From Sphingomonas sp. SORGH_AS_0950 (lineage in GTDB: Bacteria > Pseudomonadota > Alphaproteobacteria > Sphingomonadales > Sphingomonadaceae), in NCBI RefSeq assembly GCF_030818415.1, contig NZ_JAUTAE010000003.1, positions 1 to 64,000 on the forward strand: a stretch of 64,000 nt of DNA. Direction: 5' to 3'. Position numbers and translations under genes: made by a program. The notes under the pieces are model-generated. The model was not told where the DNA came from. It was given only the letters and a program-made list of their open reading frames with translations, and searched no databases. Each line of letters begins with the position of its first letter. Positions within the stretch are counted from its first letter, which is position 1. Below, in pieces: positions 45,959 to 54,788 of the stretch.

Positions 45959-45986
45959 CGCCCGCTCGCCCATTTCGAGGCACCTC

Positions 45987-46023
45987 GGGGCGGCACTCTT
46001 CGCGGAGTGTCGCCCCTCTTTTT
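45987..46023 (+). terminator. Rho-independent terminator after the ParB-like gene
   Basis: A 12-bp stem GGGGCGGCACTC / GAGTGTCGCCCC (one G-U pair) with loop TTCGCG, followed by TCTTTTTG. It lies 29 bases after the stop codon and is the clearest intrinsic terminator in the window. Confidence 0.9.
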
Positions 46024-46095
46024 GTGACCCGCCGCAGCCCTCGGAAGAGGAGCACGAGCAGCCGGGTCCGTTTCAAAACCGCCAGGAGAATGACC

Positions 46096-47019
46096 GTGGC
46101 CAAGACCACCGATAAGCCGACGCCGGCCGACATCATCACCAATACCATCATCGACAAGCTCGAGGCGGGCGTCCGCCCCTGCGTGAAGCCGTGGCGCCCT
46201 GGCCTGGGCGGCCGACCGCTACGCGCGACCGGCGAACCCTACAAGGGCATCAACTGCTTCTGGCTGTGGCTGTGCGCCGAGAGCGCCGGGTACAATTCGC
46301 GTACCTGGATGACATACAAGCAGGCGCAGGCGCTGGGCGGGCAGGTTCGCGAGGGCGAACGTTCCCAGATCGCCATCTTCTATAAATCCTACCGTGCGAC
46401 CGTGGCCTCGGTCGTGACCGGCGACACCGCCGACGAGATGCGACGCGTTCTGCGATCCTACGCCGTCTTCAACTGCGACCAGATCGATGGTTTGTCGCCG
46501 GATTTCTATCCGTCCCCGGTCAATGCCGTCCCGCCGGCCGACCAGCTTTCGCCCCGCGCGCAGACCTTCATCGACGCGCTGCCGGCCACCCTCCATATCC
46601 GTGGCGATCGCGCCTTCTACGATCGTACCGCCGACAGCATCACCATGCCCGCGATCGAGCTGTTCGCCACCCGCGCCTATTGGGCATCGACGCTCGCGCA
46701 TGAAGCCGGGCACTGGACCGGCCATCCCGATCGGCTCGACCGCTCCTTCGGCAAGCGGTTCGGCGACGAGGCTTATGCGTTCGAGGAACTGTGCGCCGAG
46801 ATGACCTCCGCCCTGCTCGGCGCGGATCTCGGCCTGCCCACGTCGCATCTCGACGATCATGCCGCCTATATCGGCTCCTGGCTGACAGTGCTGCGCAAGG
46901 ACTCCCGCGCGATCATGACCGCAGCGGCGAAGGCCGAGGCCGCGGCGGGGTATCTCCTGCGCGCGACCGGCCTGGCCGCGTCCGCCGAGCGCCAGGACCA
47001 GATCCGTGAAGCGGCATGA
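46096..47019 (+). CDS. ardC: ArdC-family antirestriction protein
   Basis: A 307-residue protein. The N-terminal ssDNA-binding domain reads KPWRPGLGGRPLRATGEPYKG and WMTYKQAQALGGQVREGERS. The C-terminal zincin-like domain has the metal site STLAHEAGHWTGHP and a distal Glu in FEELCAEMTSALLG. GTG 46096 is favoured over ATG 46090 because AGGAG is seven bases upstream of it. ArdC protects incoming plasmid DNA from restriction. Its last codons overlap the start of the next gene (ATGA). Confidence 0.9.
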   Translation: MAKTTDKPTPADIITNTIIDKLEAGVRPCVKPWRPGLGGRPLRATGEPYKGINCFWLWLCAESAGYNSRTWMTYKQAQALGGQVREGERSQIAIFYKSYRATVASVVTGDTADEMRRVLRSYAVFNCDQIDGLSPDFYPSPVNAVPPADQLSPRAQTFIDALPATLHIRGDRAFYDRTADSITMPAIELFATRAYWASTLAHEAGHWTGHPDRLDRSFGKRFGDEAYAFEELCAEMTSALLGADLGLPTSHLDDHAAYIGSWLTVLRKDSRAIMTAAAKAEAAAGYLLRATGLAASAERQDQIREAA

Positions 47020-47984
47020 GCGCGGCGGCCACCCGCCCCGACCTTGGCGCCTACCGGCGCTTCGTCGTGGCCTTCAGCGCCGGCAAGGACAGCCTTGCCG
47101 CCCTCCTCTACCTTCTCGATCTCGGCGTGCCGGCACACGCCATCGAACTGCACCATCATGATGTCGATGGGCAGGGGCCGACCTTCATGGATTGGCCCTG
47201 CACGCTGGGCTATGCGCGCGCGATCGCCGATCATCTCGGCGTCGCGCTCTATGTCTCGTGGCGCGAAGGCGGCTTCGCGCGCGAACTCGCCCGTGCCGAT
47301 ACCCCGACAGCCCCGGTCGTGTTCGAGACGCCGCACGGCATCGGCCGTGCCGGAGGCAAAGGTCCTGCCGGCACGCGGGGCCTCTTTCCGCAGACGTCTC
47401 CCGATCTCCGCGTGCGCTGGTGCCCCGCGCTCAGGATCGACGTCCTCGCCGCTGCGATCCGCAATCAGCCGCGCTTCCATGACGGTCGCACGCTCGTCAT
47501 CATCGGCGAGCGCGCGGAGGAAAGCCCGGCGCGCGCTCGCTATGCGGTTTTCGAGCCGCATCGCACCTCGACGGCCGGCAGGGCGGTCGATCATTGGCGT
47601 CCGGTCCATGATTGGAGCGAACGGGAGGTTTGGGTCGCGATCGAGCGCGCCCGTATCCGTCCCCATCCCGCCTATGTGCTTGGGTGGGGCCGCCTCTCCT
47701 GCCGGGCCTGCATCTTCGGCTCGCCCGACCAATGGGCGACGATCCGCGACGTGTTCCCTGCGGCGTTCCGGCGCATCGCCGCGCGCGAGGCAGGGAGCGG
47801 CAAGACCATCCACCGTTCGTTCAGCGTTACCCAGCTCGCCGATCACGGCATCCCCTTCCCGGCCGTGCGGGCTCATCCCGACGAACGTGCCCAGGCCGAC
47901 GATCCGGTATGGCGTCTCTCCATCCTGACGGATCCCTGGACCCTTCCTGCTGGCGCCTTCGGGGATCGTGCTGGCCCGGTATAG
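47016..47984 (+). CDS. PP-loop ATPase (PAPS-reductase-like)
   Basis: A 322-residue protein. FVVAFSAGKDSLAALLYLLDLG is the pyrophosphate loop of the adenine-nucleotide alpha-hydrolase superfamily that includes CysH and DndC. Cysteines occur at DWPCTLGY, RWCPALR and LSCRACIF, a possible metal or Fe-S site. It overlaps ardC by four bases. On plasmids such proteins accompany DNA-modification and anti-defence genes; the substrate is unknown. A second distinct PP-loop protein is at 50476. Confidence 0.78.
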   Translation: MSAAATRPDLGAYRRFVVAFSAGKDSLAALLYLLDLGVPAHAIELHHHDVDGQGPTFMDWPCTLGYARAIADHLGVALYVSWREGGFARELARADTPTAPVVFETPHGIGRAGGKGPAGTRGLFPQTSPDLRVRWCPALRIDVLAAAIRNQPRFHDGRTLVIIGERAEESPARARYAVFEPHRTSTAGRAVDHWRPVHDWSEREVWVAIERARIRPHPAYVLGWGRLSCRACIFGSPDQWATIRDVFPAAFRRIAAREAGSGKTIHRSFSVTQLADHGIPFPAVRAHPDERAQADDPVWRLSILTDPWTLPAGAFGDRAGPV

Positions 47985-48370
47985 CTCAGGACCAAAGCTG
48001 CTGGACGAAAAGAACGAGGGTCGAAGCAATCGCCATGGCTGCGGCAATCTTCGGCGCCGTCTTGGCAACCCGACCGTTCGCGATGTCCAAACGCGAGCGC
48101 AGATCGATACCAAACTTGCGATGCAGCGCGGAAATGCGCCCGGCTGCAATAACGGGCTCATTGATGACCCCTAACCGGGTCGCTCCCAGCCGTTGCGATA
48201 TGCGACAAAACACCGATTTTTTACTCAGAAGCTTGCCCGGCGAGGGTACGTCTTTACGCCCTACGGCCGTCGCGGAGCTTACGCACTCTTCGCTAACTAT
48301 GCGGGTTATGCGATGTATGCGGGAAATCAAGACTTCCACCCACCCGAAGGCTTCTAACGCAGGAATTGTC
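47985..48370. other. Stretch with no confident gene
   Basis: About 385 bp. A minus-strand frame ends with a hydrophobic segment (IAAAMAIASTLVLFVQQLW, 47989-48045) and could be a remnant of a small membrane protein, but the upstream part is unconvincing. Confidence 0.4.
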
Positions 48371-48607
48371 ATGGATTGGATTAAGTTGATCGGAGGTGGT
48401 TTCGCGCACGGTGTCGCAAACTTTGGCCTGCACGATACAGACCAAGACAAAGCAGAGCGGTATGCCATCGCTGTTGTAGATGCTGGTTTGGGGTGGGACG
48501 ACGTGGAAGCGCATGTGAACGCCTACGCCGATCATCGGAACTGGGATGACGACAAGCGGGGAATGGAAATGGAAAACGTTCGCAGCTTCATGAGCGACTG
48601 GCTATGA
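48371..48607 (+). CDS. Small hypothetical protein
   Basis: A 78-residue acidic protein (MDWIKLIGGGFAHGVANFGL; GLGWDDVEAHVNAYADH). AGGA lies before the ATG. It overlaps the DUF2513 gene by four bases (ATGA), which supports translation. Base composition is less GC-rich than the backbone, suggesting separate acquisition with its neighbour. Confidence 0.65.
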   Translation: MDWIKLIGGGFAHGVANFGLHDTDQDKAERYAIAVVDAGLGWDDVEAHVNAYADHRNWDDDKRGMEMENVRSFMSDWL

Positions 48608-48981
48608 AGTTCGACAAGGACCTGATGCGGGATATTTTATTGGCCGTCGAAGCCAGCGACGAAGTTCCGCTGAAATGGACGGCTCTCGATCTACCAGACA
48701 AAAGCCTGCAAGAAACCTCTTACCACGTCATGCTGTTGCATGAAGCCGGGTTCATAGAAGCGCAGAACCTAACCAACCTGAAAACCTATCAATGGCAGCC
48801 AAAGCGGCTTACTTTTAAAGGGCATGAGCTGCTAGATACTATCCGGGACGATGAGGTCTGGCGTCGGACCAAGGCAGGTGCCGAGAAAGCCGGCGGGGCT
48901 AGCATCAGCTTTATATGGGAATTGGCTAAAGCCTACGGAAAGCACGTCGCCAAAGAGCGGTTGGGCGTGGACCTTACATGA
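48604..48981 (+). CDS. DUF2513-like protein
   Basis: A 125-residue protein: MKFDKDLMRDILLAVEASDE, YHVMLLHEAGFIEAQNL, WQPKRLTFKGHELLDTIRDDEVWRRTK. This is the winged-helix-like arrangement of DUF2513 proteins, found in prophages and mobile elements, with no known function. Coupled to the preceding small gene. Confidence 0.75.
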   Translation: MKFDKDLMRDILLAVEASDEVPLKWTALDLPDKSLQETSYHVMLLHEAGFIEAQNLTNLKTYQWQPKRLTFKGHELLDTIRDDEVWRRTKAGAEKAGGASISFIWELAKAYGKHVAKERLGVDLT

Positions 48982-49052
48982 CGCAGCTCGCCCGTCTCGC
49001 CCCTGTCCTTACCCTCCCGACGCTCATCGTCGCGGCCGACTCCTTCGGATGA
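48978..49052 (+). pseudogene. N-terminal remnant of a tyrosine integrase
   Basis: Only 24 codons (MTQLARLAPVLTLPTLIVAA), overlapping the DUF2513 stop. The sequence resembles the start of tyrosine recombinases of alphaproteobacterial plasmids (MTxLAxLAPxxTLPxLIAxAG). The rest of the gene is absent. Recognition rests on memory of the family, so confidence is low. Confidence 0.35.
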
Positions 49053-49150
49053 GCAAACGTAGTATGATCGATATTCCTGATTTGTTCCAATCGGAGGAGA
49101 GGCAGCCTTCGGCCTTTTGAGCGCGCCTGTGCGCTCAGGAGGATCGATCC

Positions 49151-49783
49151 ATGTTCTACGATACGCAATACCGCCACGACGAGGCGCTTTCGCCCGCGGC
49201 GCTCACCACACTGACCGCAGCGCTCCACGCCCTCAACAAGGGCGTCGAGGACTGCCAGCGGGCGGGCAAGCGGATCGACCGCGATGCGGCGATCCTGCTG
49301 CTGATCCGCAATTTGGCCGACGTTGCCGAGCGCGACGCGCCCAGCATCACCGCTCTTCGCGCCCGGTGTACCCGCGACCGGCTCGCCATTGTCGCCCACC
49401 CCGCCCTGCTCGATATCGCCGGCAACGACATTGCCACCGACGAGCCGGCGAAACGGGTCTTCCACTATCAGGTCCGCCGCGCCCTCAGGCACCTGCTGGC
49501 GGCGATCGGGCTCGATCCCGATGACGCCCGGATCAACACCATGATCCAGCACTCGCGCGACGAGGGGGCGACCGAGCTGCGCCATCCGGAGATCGCGATC
49601 CGCGTCGTTCCGCGCGGCCTCGTCCTCGACGGCGAGATGTCCTTCCATCGGTGCCGCGACGGCCAGGACGCCGGGATGCTCTTCCGCGCACCAATCGCCG
49701 AACTCGTCGACCCGGCAGCGTTCGTGCGGCGCCTGTCGGCGACGATCGGCGCGCTCGGCACGCCGCTCCAGGCGGCCGCCTGA
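49151..49783 (+). CDS. Hypothetical plasmid backbone protein
   Basis: A 210-residue soluble protein with no recognised motif. ATG 49151 follows AGGAGGATCGATCC. It is mostly helical in the first half (AALTTLTAALHALNKGVEDCQ). It is preceded by a leader containing AGCCTTCGGCCTTTTGAGC, similar to leaders before other backbone genes. Confidence 0.65.
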   Translation: MFYDTQYRHDEALSPAALTTLTAALHALNKGVEDCQRAGKRIDRDAAILLLIRNLADVAERDAPSITALRARCTRDRLAIVAHPALLDIAGNDIATDEPAKRVFHYQVRRALRHLLAAIGLDPDDARINTMIQHSRDEGATELRHPEIAIRVVPRGLVLDGEMSFHRCRDGQDAGMLFRAPIAELVDPAAFVRRLSATIGALGTPLQAAA

Positions 49784-49834
49784 TCCCCATCCTTTGACGC
49801 GATCGCCGGCCTGCACCGGCGTCAGGAGGAATCC

Positions 49835-50479
49835 ATGCCCGATTTCGTCATCACCCCGGTTTACCGGGTGGAGGAACTCGCCCCGTCCGCGCGCGAAGCC
49901 GCCCGGGCATGGGGACGGCAGCATGTCGTTCCCGACGATTGGCACGAATGTGTCGTCGACCATTTCGAGCAGATCTGCACGATTATCGGGGTCGACCTCG
50001 CGACCCGGCCATTGCGTCTATATGGCGGTGGTACGCGCCAAGTGCCGTGCGTCCACTTCTCGGGCTTTGCCAGCCAGGGCGATGGTGCGAGTTTCGAGGG
50101 CAGCTATCGCTACGCGCCCCGATCCGCCGCGAAGATCCGCGCCTACGCGCCCGACGAGGTTGAGCTTCACCGCATCGCCGACACGCTGGCCGGCGTCCAG
50201 CGGCGCAACTTCTACCAGCTCGAAGCCAGCGTCCGGCAGCAGGGTCGCTACTGCCATGAATATACGATGGCGATCCGTGTCGAGCGCGCCAGCCCTACGG
50301 GCCAGGCGACGACCCCCACCGCCGAATACGACGTCACGGAGGCACTGAGCGATCTCGCTCGCTGGCTCTACCGGCGCCTTGAGGGCGAATACGACTATCA
50401 GACGTCGGATGCCGAGGTCGACGCGGCCTTCCACGCGAACGACTATACGTTCACCGAACGCGGCGCGCGGTTTCCATGA
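49835..50479 (+). CDS. Conserved hypothetical plasmid protein
   Basis: A 214-residue protein. ATG 49835 follows AGGAGGAATCC. I recall similar plasmid proteins being annotated as antitoxin of a toxin-antitoxin stability system, but no toxin gene is visible next to it, so the name should not be relied on. It overlaps the following PP-loop gene by four bases. Confidence 0.6.
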   Translation: MPDFVITPVYRVEELAPSAREAARAWGRQHVVPDDWHECVVDHFEQICTIIGVDLATRPLRLYGGGTRQVPCVHFSGFASQGDGASFEGSYRYAPRSAAKIRAYAPDEVELHRIADTLAGVQRRNFYQLEASVRQQGRYCHEYTMAIRVERASPTGQATTPTAEYDVTEALSDLARWLYRRLEGEYDYQTSDAEVDAAFHANDYTFTERGARFP

Positions 50480-51480
50480 ACCGCCCTCCCGTCATCGCGG
50501 CGTGGGGCGCGGGGGTGGATTCTACCGCCATGATCGTCGAACTCGCTGAGCGCGGCGAGCCGATCGACATGGTGCTGTTCGCCGATCCGGGCGCCGAGAA
50601 ATCGCGGACCTACGCCTTCATTCCGCTGTTCCGGGCGTGGATGGCCGAGCGTGGCATCCCCTCCGAGATCGTCCGCTACGAGCCGCGCCGGTTCAAGCAT
50701 TGGCCGCCTTATGCCGGCATCGCCGAGAACATGCTGACGAACGCGACCCTGCCGTCTGTTGTCTTCGGTGGGCGGTCGTGCTCGCAGAAGTGGAAGGCGG
50801 CCCCGCAAGACGCCTGGACGGTCGGCTGGGAGCCTGCGCGCCGCTGCTGGGATGCAGGCGACCGGGTCGTCAAGCTGATCGGCTATGATGCGTCCGGCCG
50901 CGACACGCAGCGCTACAGACACGCGATCGGGTGCGAGGATCCGCGCTACACCTATCGCTATCCCTTGCGCGAATGGAGCTGGGGTCGCCCGGAATGCGAG
51001 GCTCGCATCCCGCGCGCCGGCCTGCCCGTGCCGCCCAAGTCGAGCTGCTTCTTCTGCGGGAGCATCAAGCCCGACGAGGTGATGGAGCTATCGGACGATG
51101 AGCTGCGTGTCATCATCCTGATGGAGGCCCGCGCGAAGCCGCGCCTCCGCAACGTCGACGGCCTCTGGCGTCGCCCGGTCCTGGGCCGTCGTGGTGCGAC
51201 CCCTCGTCCGGGGAGCATCACCCAGTTCATCCGCGATAGCGGTCTCCTTCCCCCTGACGAAGTCGACCACATCGTCGCGACCGCGCCCACCGAGTTGCTT
51301 GCCTTCCAGTCCGCTCAGGCGGCCCTCCCGGTCGAGGAACGGACATCCATGGGGTGCTGGCTCGAACAGTTCCACCGTGCCGCTGGAGCGCTCGCCCCTT
51401 GCCGCTCGCACATCCCCGACATGCCCGATCCGAGACGTTCGGACCGACTCTCTCGCGAAACCCTCAAGGAGCCTGTCTAA
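50476..51480 (+). CDS. PP-loop ATPase (PAPS-reductase/DndC-like)
   Basis: A 334-residue protein. VIAAWGAGVDSTAMIVELAERG is the pyrophosphate loop, with SGG replaced by GAG. Cysteines at GGRSCSQKW, RRCWD, GCEDP and SSCFFCGS suggest a metal or Fe-S cluster as in DndC-like proteins. It is not close to the PP-loop protein at 47016. It overlaps its neighbours on both sides by one to four bases. Substrate unknown. Confidence 0.75.
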   Translation: MNRPPVIAAWGAGVDSTAMIVELAERGEPIDMVLFADPGAEKSRTYAFIPLFRAWMAERGIPSEIVRYEPRRFKHWPPYAGIAENMLTNATLPSVVFGGRSCSQKWKAAPQDAWTVGWEPARRCWDAGDRVVKLIGYDASGRDTQRYRHAIGCEDPRYTYRYPLREWSWGRPECEARIPRAGLPVPPKSSCFFCGSIKPDEVMELSDDELRVIILMEARAKPRLRNVDGLWRRPVLGRRGATPRPGSITQFIRDSGLLPPDEVDHIVATAPTELLAFQSAQAALPVEERTSMGCWLEQFHRAAGALAPCRSHIPDMPDPRRSDRLSRETLKEPV

Positions 51481-51794
51481 TGAAGACCTTCATCCCTCCG
51501 AACTCGTTGAATCGCCGGATTACGTCGACGCCGATGATGACGACTAATCCAACGAGCGCCAAAATATCCCGCGATGTGCAGATCTGTCGGAGACATCCTA
51601 TGGTGACTTTCGAATTGGCTCTCGATCAGATGATCGATCACGCGATGTCCCGTGCCGGAATCTGTAAAACCGACTACGACCTCCTAGGCGACGCGATGGT
51701 CACGATCCTCGCTATCGCTCGTCGAGGTGGCTTCTCCGGCGTAACAGCGGACGCGATTGAGGACATGATCGTCAACAACCTCGGCGAGGACTGA
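51480..51794 (+). CDS. Small hypothetical protein
   Basis: A 104-residue protein whose ATG overlaps the upstream stop (TAATG). The conserved-looking part starts at Met41 (51600, MVTFELALDQMIDHAMSRAG), so translation may begin there. The C-terminal half is helical and acidic (DAIEDMIVNNLGED). No known domain. Confidence 0.5.
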   Translation: MKTFIPPNSLNRRITSTPMMTTNPTSAKISRDVQICRRHPMVTFELALDQMIDHAMSRAGICKTDYDLLGDAMVTILAIARRGGFSGVTADAIEDMIVNNLGED

Positions 51795-51996
51795 CCCGCT
51801 CGCATCGCTTCCTATCGAGCAGATCGAGCCGATCAGGATAATCGACGCTCCATCGGCGATCCGGGGTAGCAATGCCTGTACGGAGAAGAAGACCCCGCGC
51901 ACGTTGAGATCGAACATGCGGTCGAAATCGGTTTCGGTGAGATCGCCAAATTCGGTCGCTTCGGCTGTGCCGGCATTGGCGACGAGGAAGGCCATC
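51795..51996 (-). pseudogene. Short-chain dehydrogenase fragment
   Basis: Minus-strand frame reading FLVANAGTAEATEFGDL, FDRMFDLNVRGVFFSVQALL and GASIILIGSI. These are the SDR NAG motif and the central strand-helix region. The N-terminal cofactor loop and the YxxxK active site are missing on both sides. A fragment of chromosomal-type DNA between two plasmid genes. Confidence 0.7.
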
Positions 51997-52150
51997 CTCG
52001 ACGACATCGCGACGTGTGGGGTGCGTCCCACCGCAAGCCCAGTGCCGGATGTGGTCACGCTGCCGCCTCCCGCAACCTGACGCCCGACCGCCTTCCGCCA
52101 GAGGGATGCGACACATGGGCGTCCGCGAGCCCCCCGCAACCGCCAAAATC

Positions 52151-52189
52151 CGGGCCGTGTTGCCGCTTCGCGGCTGCCCGCTCCACCCC
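52151..52189 (+). repeat. Shared leader element, copy 1
   Basis: 39 bp that match 56306-56344 with two differences. The core GTTGCCGCTTCGCGGCTGCC forms a hairpin (GCCGC-TTC-GCGGC). It lies about 120-160 bp upstream of the DUF2493 gene; copy 2 has the same position relative to the ssb gene. Confidence 0.75.
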
Positions 52190-52307
52190 GGTTTTTGCGG
52201 TTTCCCTCCCGCTGACGCTCCGGTGCGGGTGCCTCTCTTTCGGCCGCCCAGGAGGTGCGCATCCGGCGGATAGGCCGCCGGGATCGCTCAGTTGGAGGGC
52301 TTGTCCC

Positions 52308-53267
52308 ATGACCACTTCCCTTGCCGCAGCCCTTTCCGCTCTGGAACTCGGCCACCTCGAACCCCGCGTTGAAGACGTCGCCGGAATGGCCGCCCCCGCC
52401 CCCGAAGCGCTCGAACAGACCATCACCGCGATCTGGAGCGACCTGTTCGCCACCCTTCAGAATACGTCGCTCGAGCGCGACATCGAGGAGATGGGCTGGG
52501 CACTGGTCAACCTTTTCCACCGGGCCGCTGCCAAGAAGCACGCGACGATCGACCGTCTCACCGACGAGATCCGGCTGCTGCTGGCCGAACAGGACGGGTC
52601 CGAGATCAACACCGCCAACCTTGAGGACAGAATCGACCTAGCCAAGAAGATCGAGGAAGCCGCCACCTGCTACGAGCTGATGCGTGACACCGCGGCCGCC
52701 CTCTACATCCGCGAGACCGGCCGATCCTGGATCCCGTCGACCGGCAACCGCATCTCGCTCGGCGTCACCGCCGCCATCATCGACGGGCGAGCGTTCCTCC
52801 AGGCGCGCCGTGAGCGCAGGCGCGATGCCAATACCGCCCACGGCACCCCGGTCGTGTTCGCCGGCGGAAGGCTGACCTTCGGGACCGACGAGGACATGAA
52901 GGTGTTCGGCGCCAATCTGCTGCGTACCCTCAACGCGGTTCGCGAGCGCGTCGCCGACATGTATCTCATCCATGGCGGCGATATGAAGGGCATCGAGCGG
53001 CTGGCCGCCTCCTGGGCCGAACAGCACGGCGTCCAGCAGGTCCGCTTCAGCCTCGACCGCAAGCTCGGCGATCGCGCCGGTTTCCGTCGCAACGAGCAGA
53101 TGCTGTCGCTGAAGCCCCGCTATGTCATCGCCTTCCAGGGCAACGGCGTCACCGAGCGCCTGGTGATCGACGCGAAGAAGGCCGGCATCCGCGTCGTGGA
53201 TCGTCGCGGCCCGCTCGGCACCGCCCCTTCCGCTCGAAAGGCTCCAGGCGACCCCAAGGTCGCCTGA
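52308..53267 (+). CDS. DUF2493 (SLOG-like) domain protein
   Basis: A 319-residue protein. The first 200 residues are helical. The C-terminal third is the DUF2493 domain: VVFAGGRLTFGTDEDM, DMYLIHGGDMKGIERLAASWAEQHG, RNEQMLSLKPRYVIAFQGNGVTERLV. This domain is related to the SLOG/DprA Rossmann folds that bind nucleotides. It is often found on alphaproteobacterial plasmids. GGAGG lies ten bases before ATG 52308. Confidence 0.8.
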   Translation: MTTSLAAALSALELGHLEPRVEDVAGMAAPAPEALEQTITAIWSDLFATLQNTSLERDIEEMGWALVNLFHRAAAKKHATIDRLTDEIRLLLAEQDGSEINTANLEDRIDLAKKIEEAATCYELMRDTAAALYIRETGRSWIPSTGNRISLGVTAAIIDGRAFLQARRERRRDANTAHGTPVVFAGGRLTFGTDEDMKVFGANLLRTLNAVRERVADMYLIHGGDMKGIERLAASWAEQHGVQQVRFSLDRKLGDRAGFRRNEQMLSLKPRYVIAFQGNGVTERLVIDAKKAGIRVVDRRGPLGTAPSARKAPGDPKVA

Positions 53268-53379
53268 GTGCCGGGCTGCGGTCGCCGGCTCACCGGCGGC
53301 CTTCAGCCCTCACCGGCATCGTTCATGCGATCGGCTGTGAAGAGGGGGTTGGTCCAGTCGACCCGACTCCGGGACGGTA

Positions 53380-53444
53380 CATAGAACGGACCCAGATATA
53401 CGCTAGCTGGTGTGATGTTGCGGGCGTCGGTCTCACTGCCTCAC
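53380..53444. repeat. Diverged repeat flanking the backbone, right copy
   Basis: Same orientation as the copy at 32006-32083; shares CATAGAACGG, CAGATATAC, GATG.TG..GGC.TCGGT and CTGCCTCAC. It marks the border between the plasmid backbone and the CBASS-like operon. Confidence 0.5.
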
Positions 53445-54253
53445 CTGGCAGGTGGGGGAAGTCGCGTCGCGAGCTTGCGCATGAAGGCACGGGTGTTGTC
53501 GTAGATCGAAACCGCCTGCTCGGCGGTGAAGCTCATTTCGGGATGCATCGCCGGATTGCGGAACGCATCCTTGACGAAGGCGAGATAGGTCGCGGTTTCC
53601 GACGCCCATTGCTTCAGCTCGGGGTTGCCCTTGGCGGCACGTTCCTTGTCGAGCGCCTCGAGGACGTTGGCAATGGTGATGCCCCAGCTCGAACCTTTGA
53701 CGATGCCAAGATGGTCGGCGAGCGCCGCCACGCCCACCTCAGCAACGCGCATCATGTGCATCACCGACGCGGTCCATAGCTCGTAGGCGCGGCAGCGCGC
53801 GGCATCGGCCACGTCCTTGCGGATTTCGGGCATTGCGCTCACCACCTCGAGCCCGAACAGGCCAATCCCGTTGTCGATCAGGTCGCCTTCGCGCGGACTG
53901 ACTATATAGGCGTGATGCTTCTCCAGTTCGTCTGACAGGGAGACATAGAGCTGATGGGAATTGGTGACGATCTCATTGGCCAAGCGCCTGTCGATGATAC
54001 CGTTGCAGGCGAGCAGACGATCGAAGCCGCCTTTGCAGCGCGACGTGGCAGCAAGAGTCGCGGGCAGGCCGAGCCGTTCCGCTGTGTCGGTCAGGAAGCG
54101 GAGCGACATCAGGTAGGTCCGGAACAGGTCTTGGGGATTGAGCTGCGCGACACCCTGCGGCCCGATCTCGTCGATGAACCTCGCCAGCTTGTCTGCGAAC
54201 AGGGCAACGTTCGCGGCCGAAGACAGCAAATTGTTGATGGCAACCCGCTTCAT
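53441..54253 (-). CDS. HEPN-domain protein of a CBASS-like operon
   Basis: A 270-residue protein. The C-terminal region has the HEPN ribonuclease motif RNPAMH (Arg232-Asn-x3-His237). The rest is helical. ATG 54253 lies seven bases after the SLATT gene. HEPN proteins often cut RNA as effectors of antiviral systems. As third gene of a CD-NTase operon it could be a second effector or a regulator. Confidence 0.7.
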   Translation of the reverse strand: MKRVAINNLLSSAANVALFADKLARFIDEIGPQGVAQLNPQDLFRTYLMSLRFLTDTAERLGLPATLAATSRCKGGFDRLLACNGIIDRRLANEIVTNSHQLYVSLSDELEKHHAYIVSPREGDLIDNGIGLFGLEVVSAMPEIRKDVADAARCRAYELWTASVMHMMRVAEVGVAALADHLGIVKGSSWGITIANVLEALDKERAAKGNPELKQWASETATYLAFVKDAFRNPAMHPEMSFTAEQAVSIYDNTRAFMRKLATRLPPPAR

Positions 54254-54260
54254 GCATCGC

Positions 54261-54788
54261 CTATGCTCGGGGAAGGGTGTTCTGCGGCGCCGTGAGGTCG
54301 ACCGAGAAGTCGTAGTCGCCGGATTTGATCTTGGCCTGGGCGGCGACGAAGTAACGTTCAGGTGGTGTGATGCTGCTCGATCGCGCAACGTCCATGCGAT
54401 CCATCAGTTCACTCAGCGCCGTCTCCGCCGCGTCGACATCGGACAGAACCGTGATCGTGGCCAGCCGGCGAAAGCGATCCTGGAGCGCCTTGAAGGTGGC
54501 GGCGCTAGCGGTGATCTCATCAACGCTGGTGGTGATCTTCAAGGCATCCGCCAGCGCAGGGAAGAGGCTCGCGATCAGCGTGAGCGAGGCGACAAGGACC
54601 GCGGGCACATGCTCTTTGAACGCGGAAAAGCCGGCGATCGCGCCGAGGATAATCGGGACGACGACGAATATCTGCTTCTGTCGGCGGACCTGCCGAAGCC
54701 AGAGATAGAGGCTCGTCGAGGTGTAGAGGCAGGATTCCTCTTGGCGGCGCGCCTCGACGGCAATCGCTTGGGCGCGGGGGTCGGTCAT
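54261..54788 (-). CDS. SLATT-type two-transmembrane protein (putative CBASS effector)
   Basis: A 175-residue protein. Two hydrophobic helices (IFVVVPIILGAIAGFSAF and VPAVLVASLTLIASLFPAL) with a short turn between, then a helical C-terminal domain. This is the layout of SLATT proteins, which sit next to CD-NTases and are thought to form membrane pores on nucleotide signalling. Its ATG overlaps the stop of the CD-NTase gene (ATGA). Confidence 0.82.
   Translation of the reverse strand: MTDPRAQAIAVEARRQEESCLYTSTSLYLWLRQVRRQKQIFVVVPIILGAIAGFSAFKEHVPAVLVASLTLIASLFPALADALKITTSVDEITASAATFKALQDRFRRLATITVLSDVDAAETALSELMDRMDVARSSSITPPERYFVAAQAKIKSGDYDFSVDLTAPQNTLPRA

Noticed and set aside
47986..48468. 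A 160-codon minus-strand gene
   Set aside because: It overlaps the supported gene at 48371, and only its last 60 codons look protein-like. Noted as a possible remnant only.
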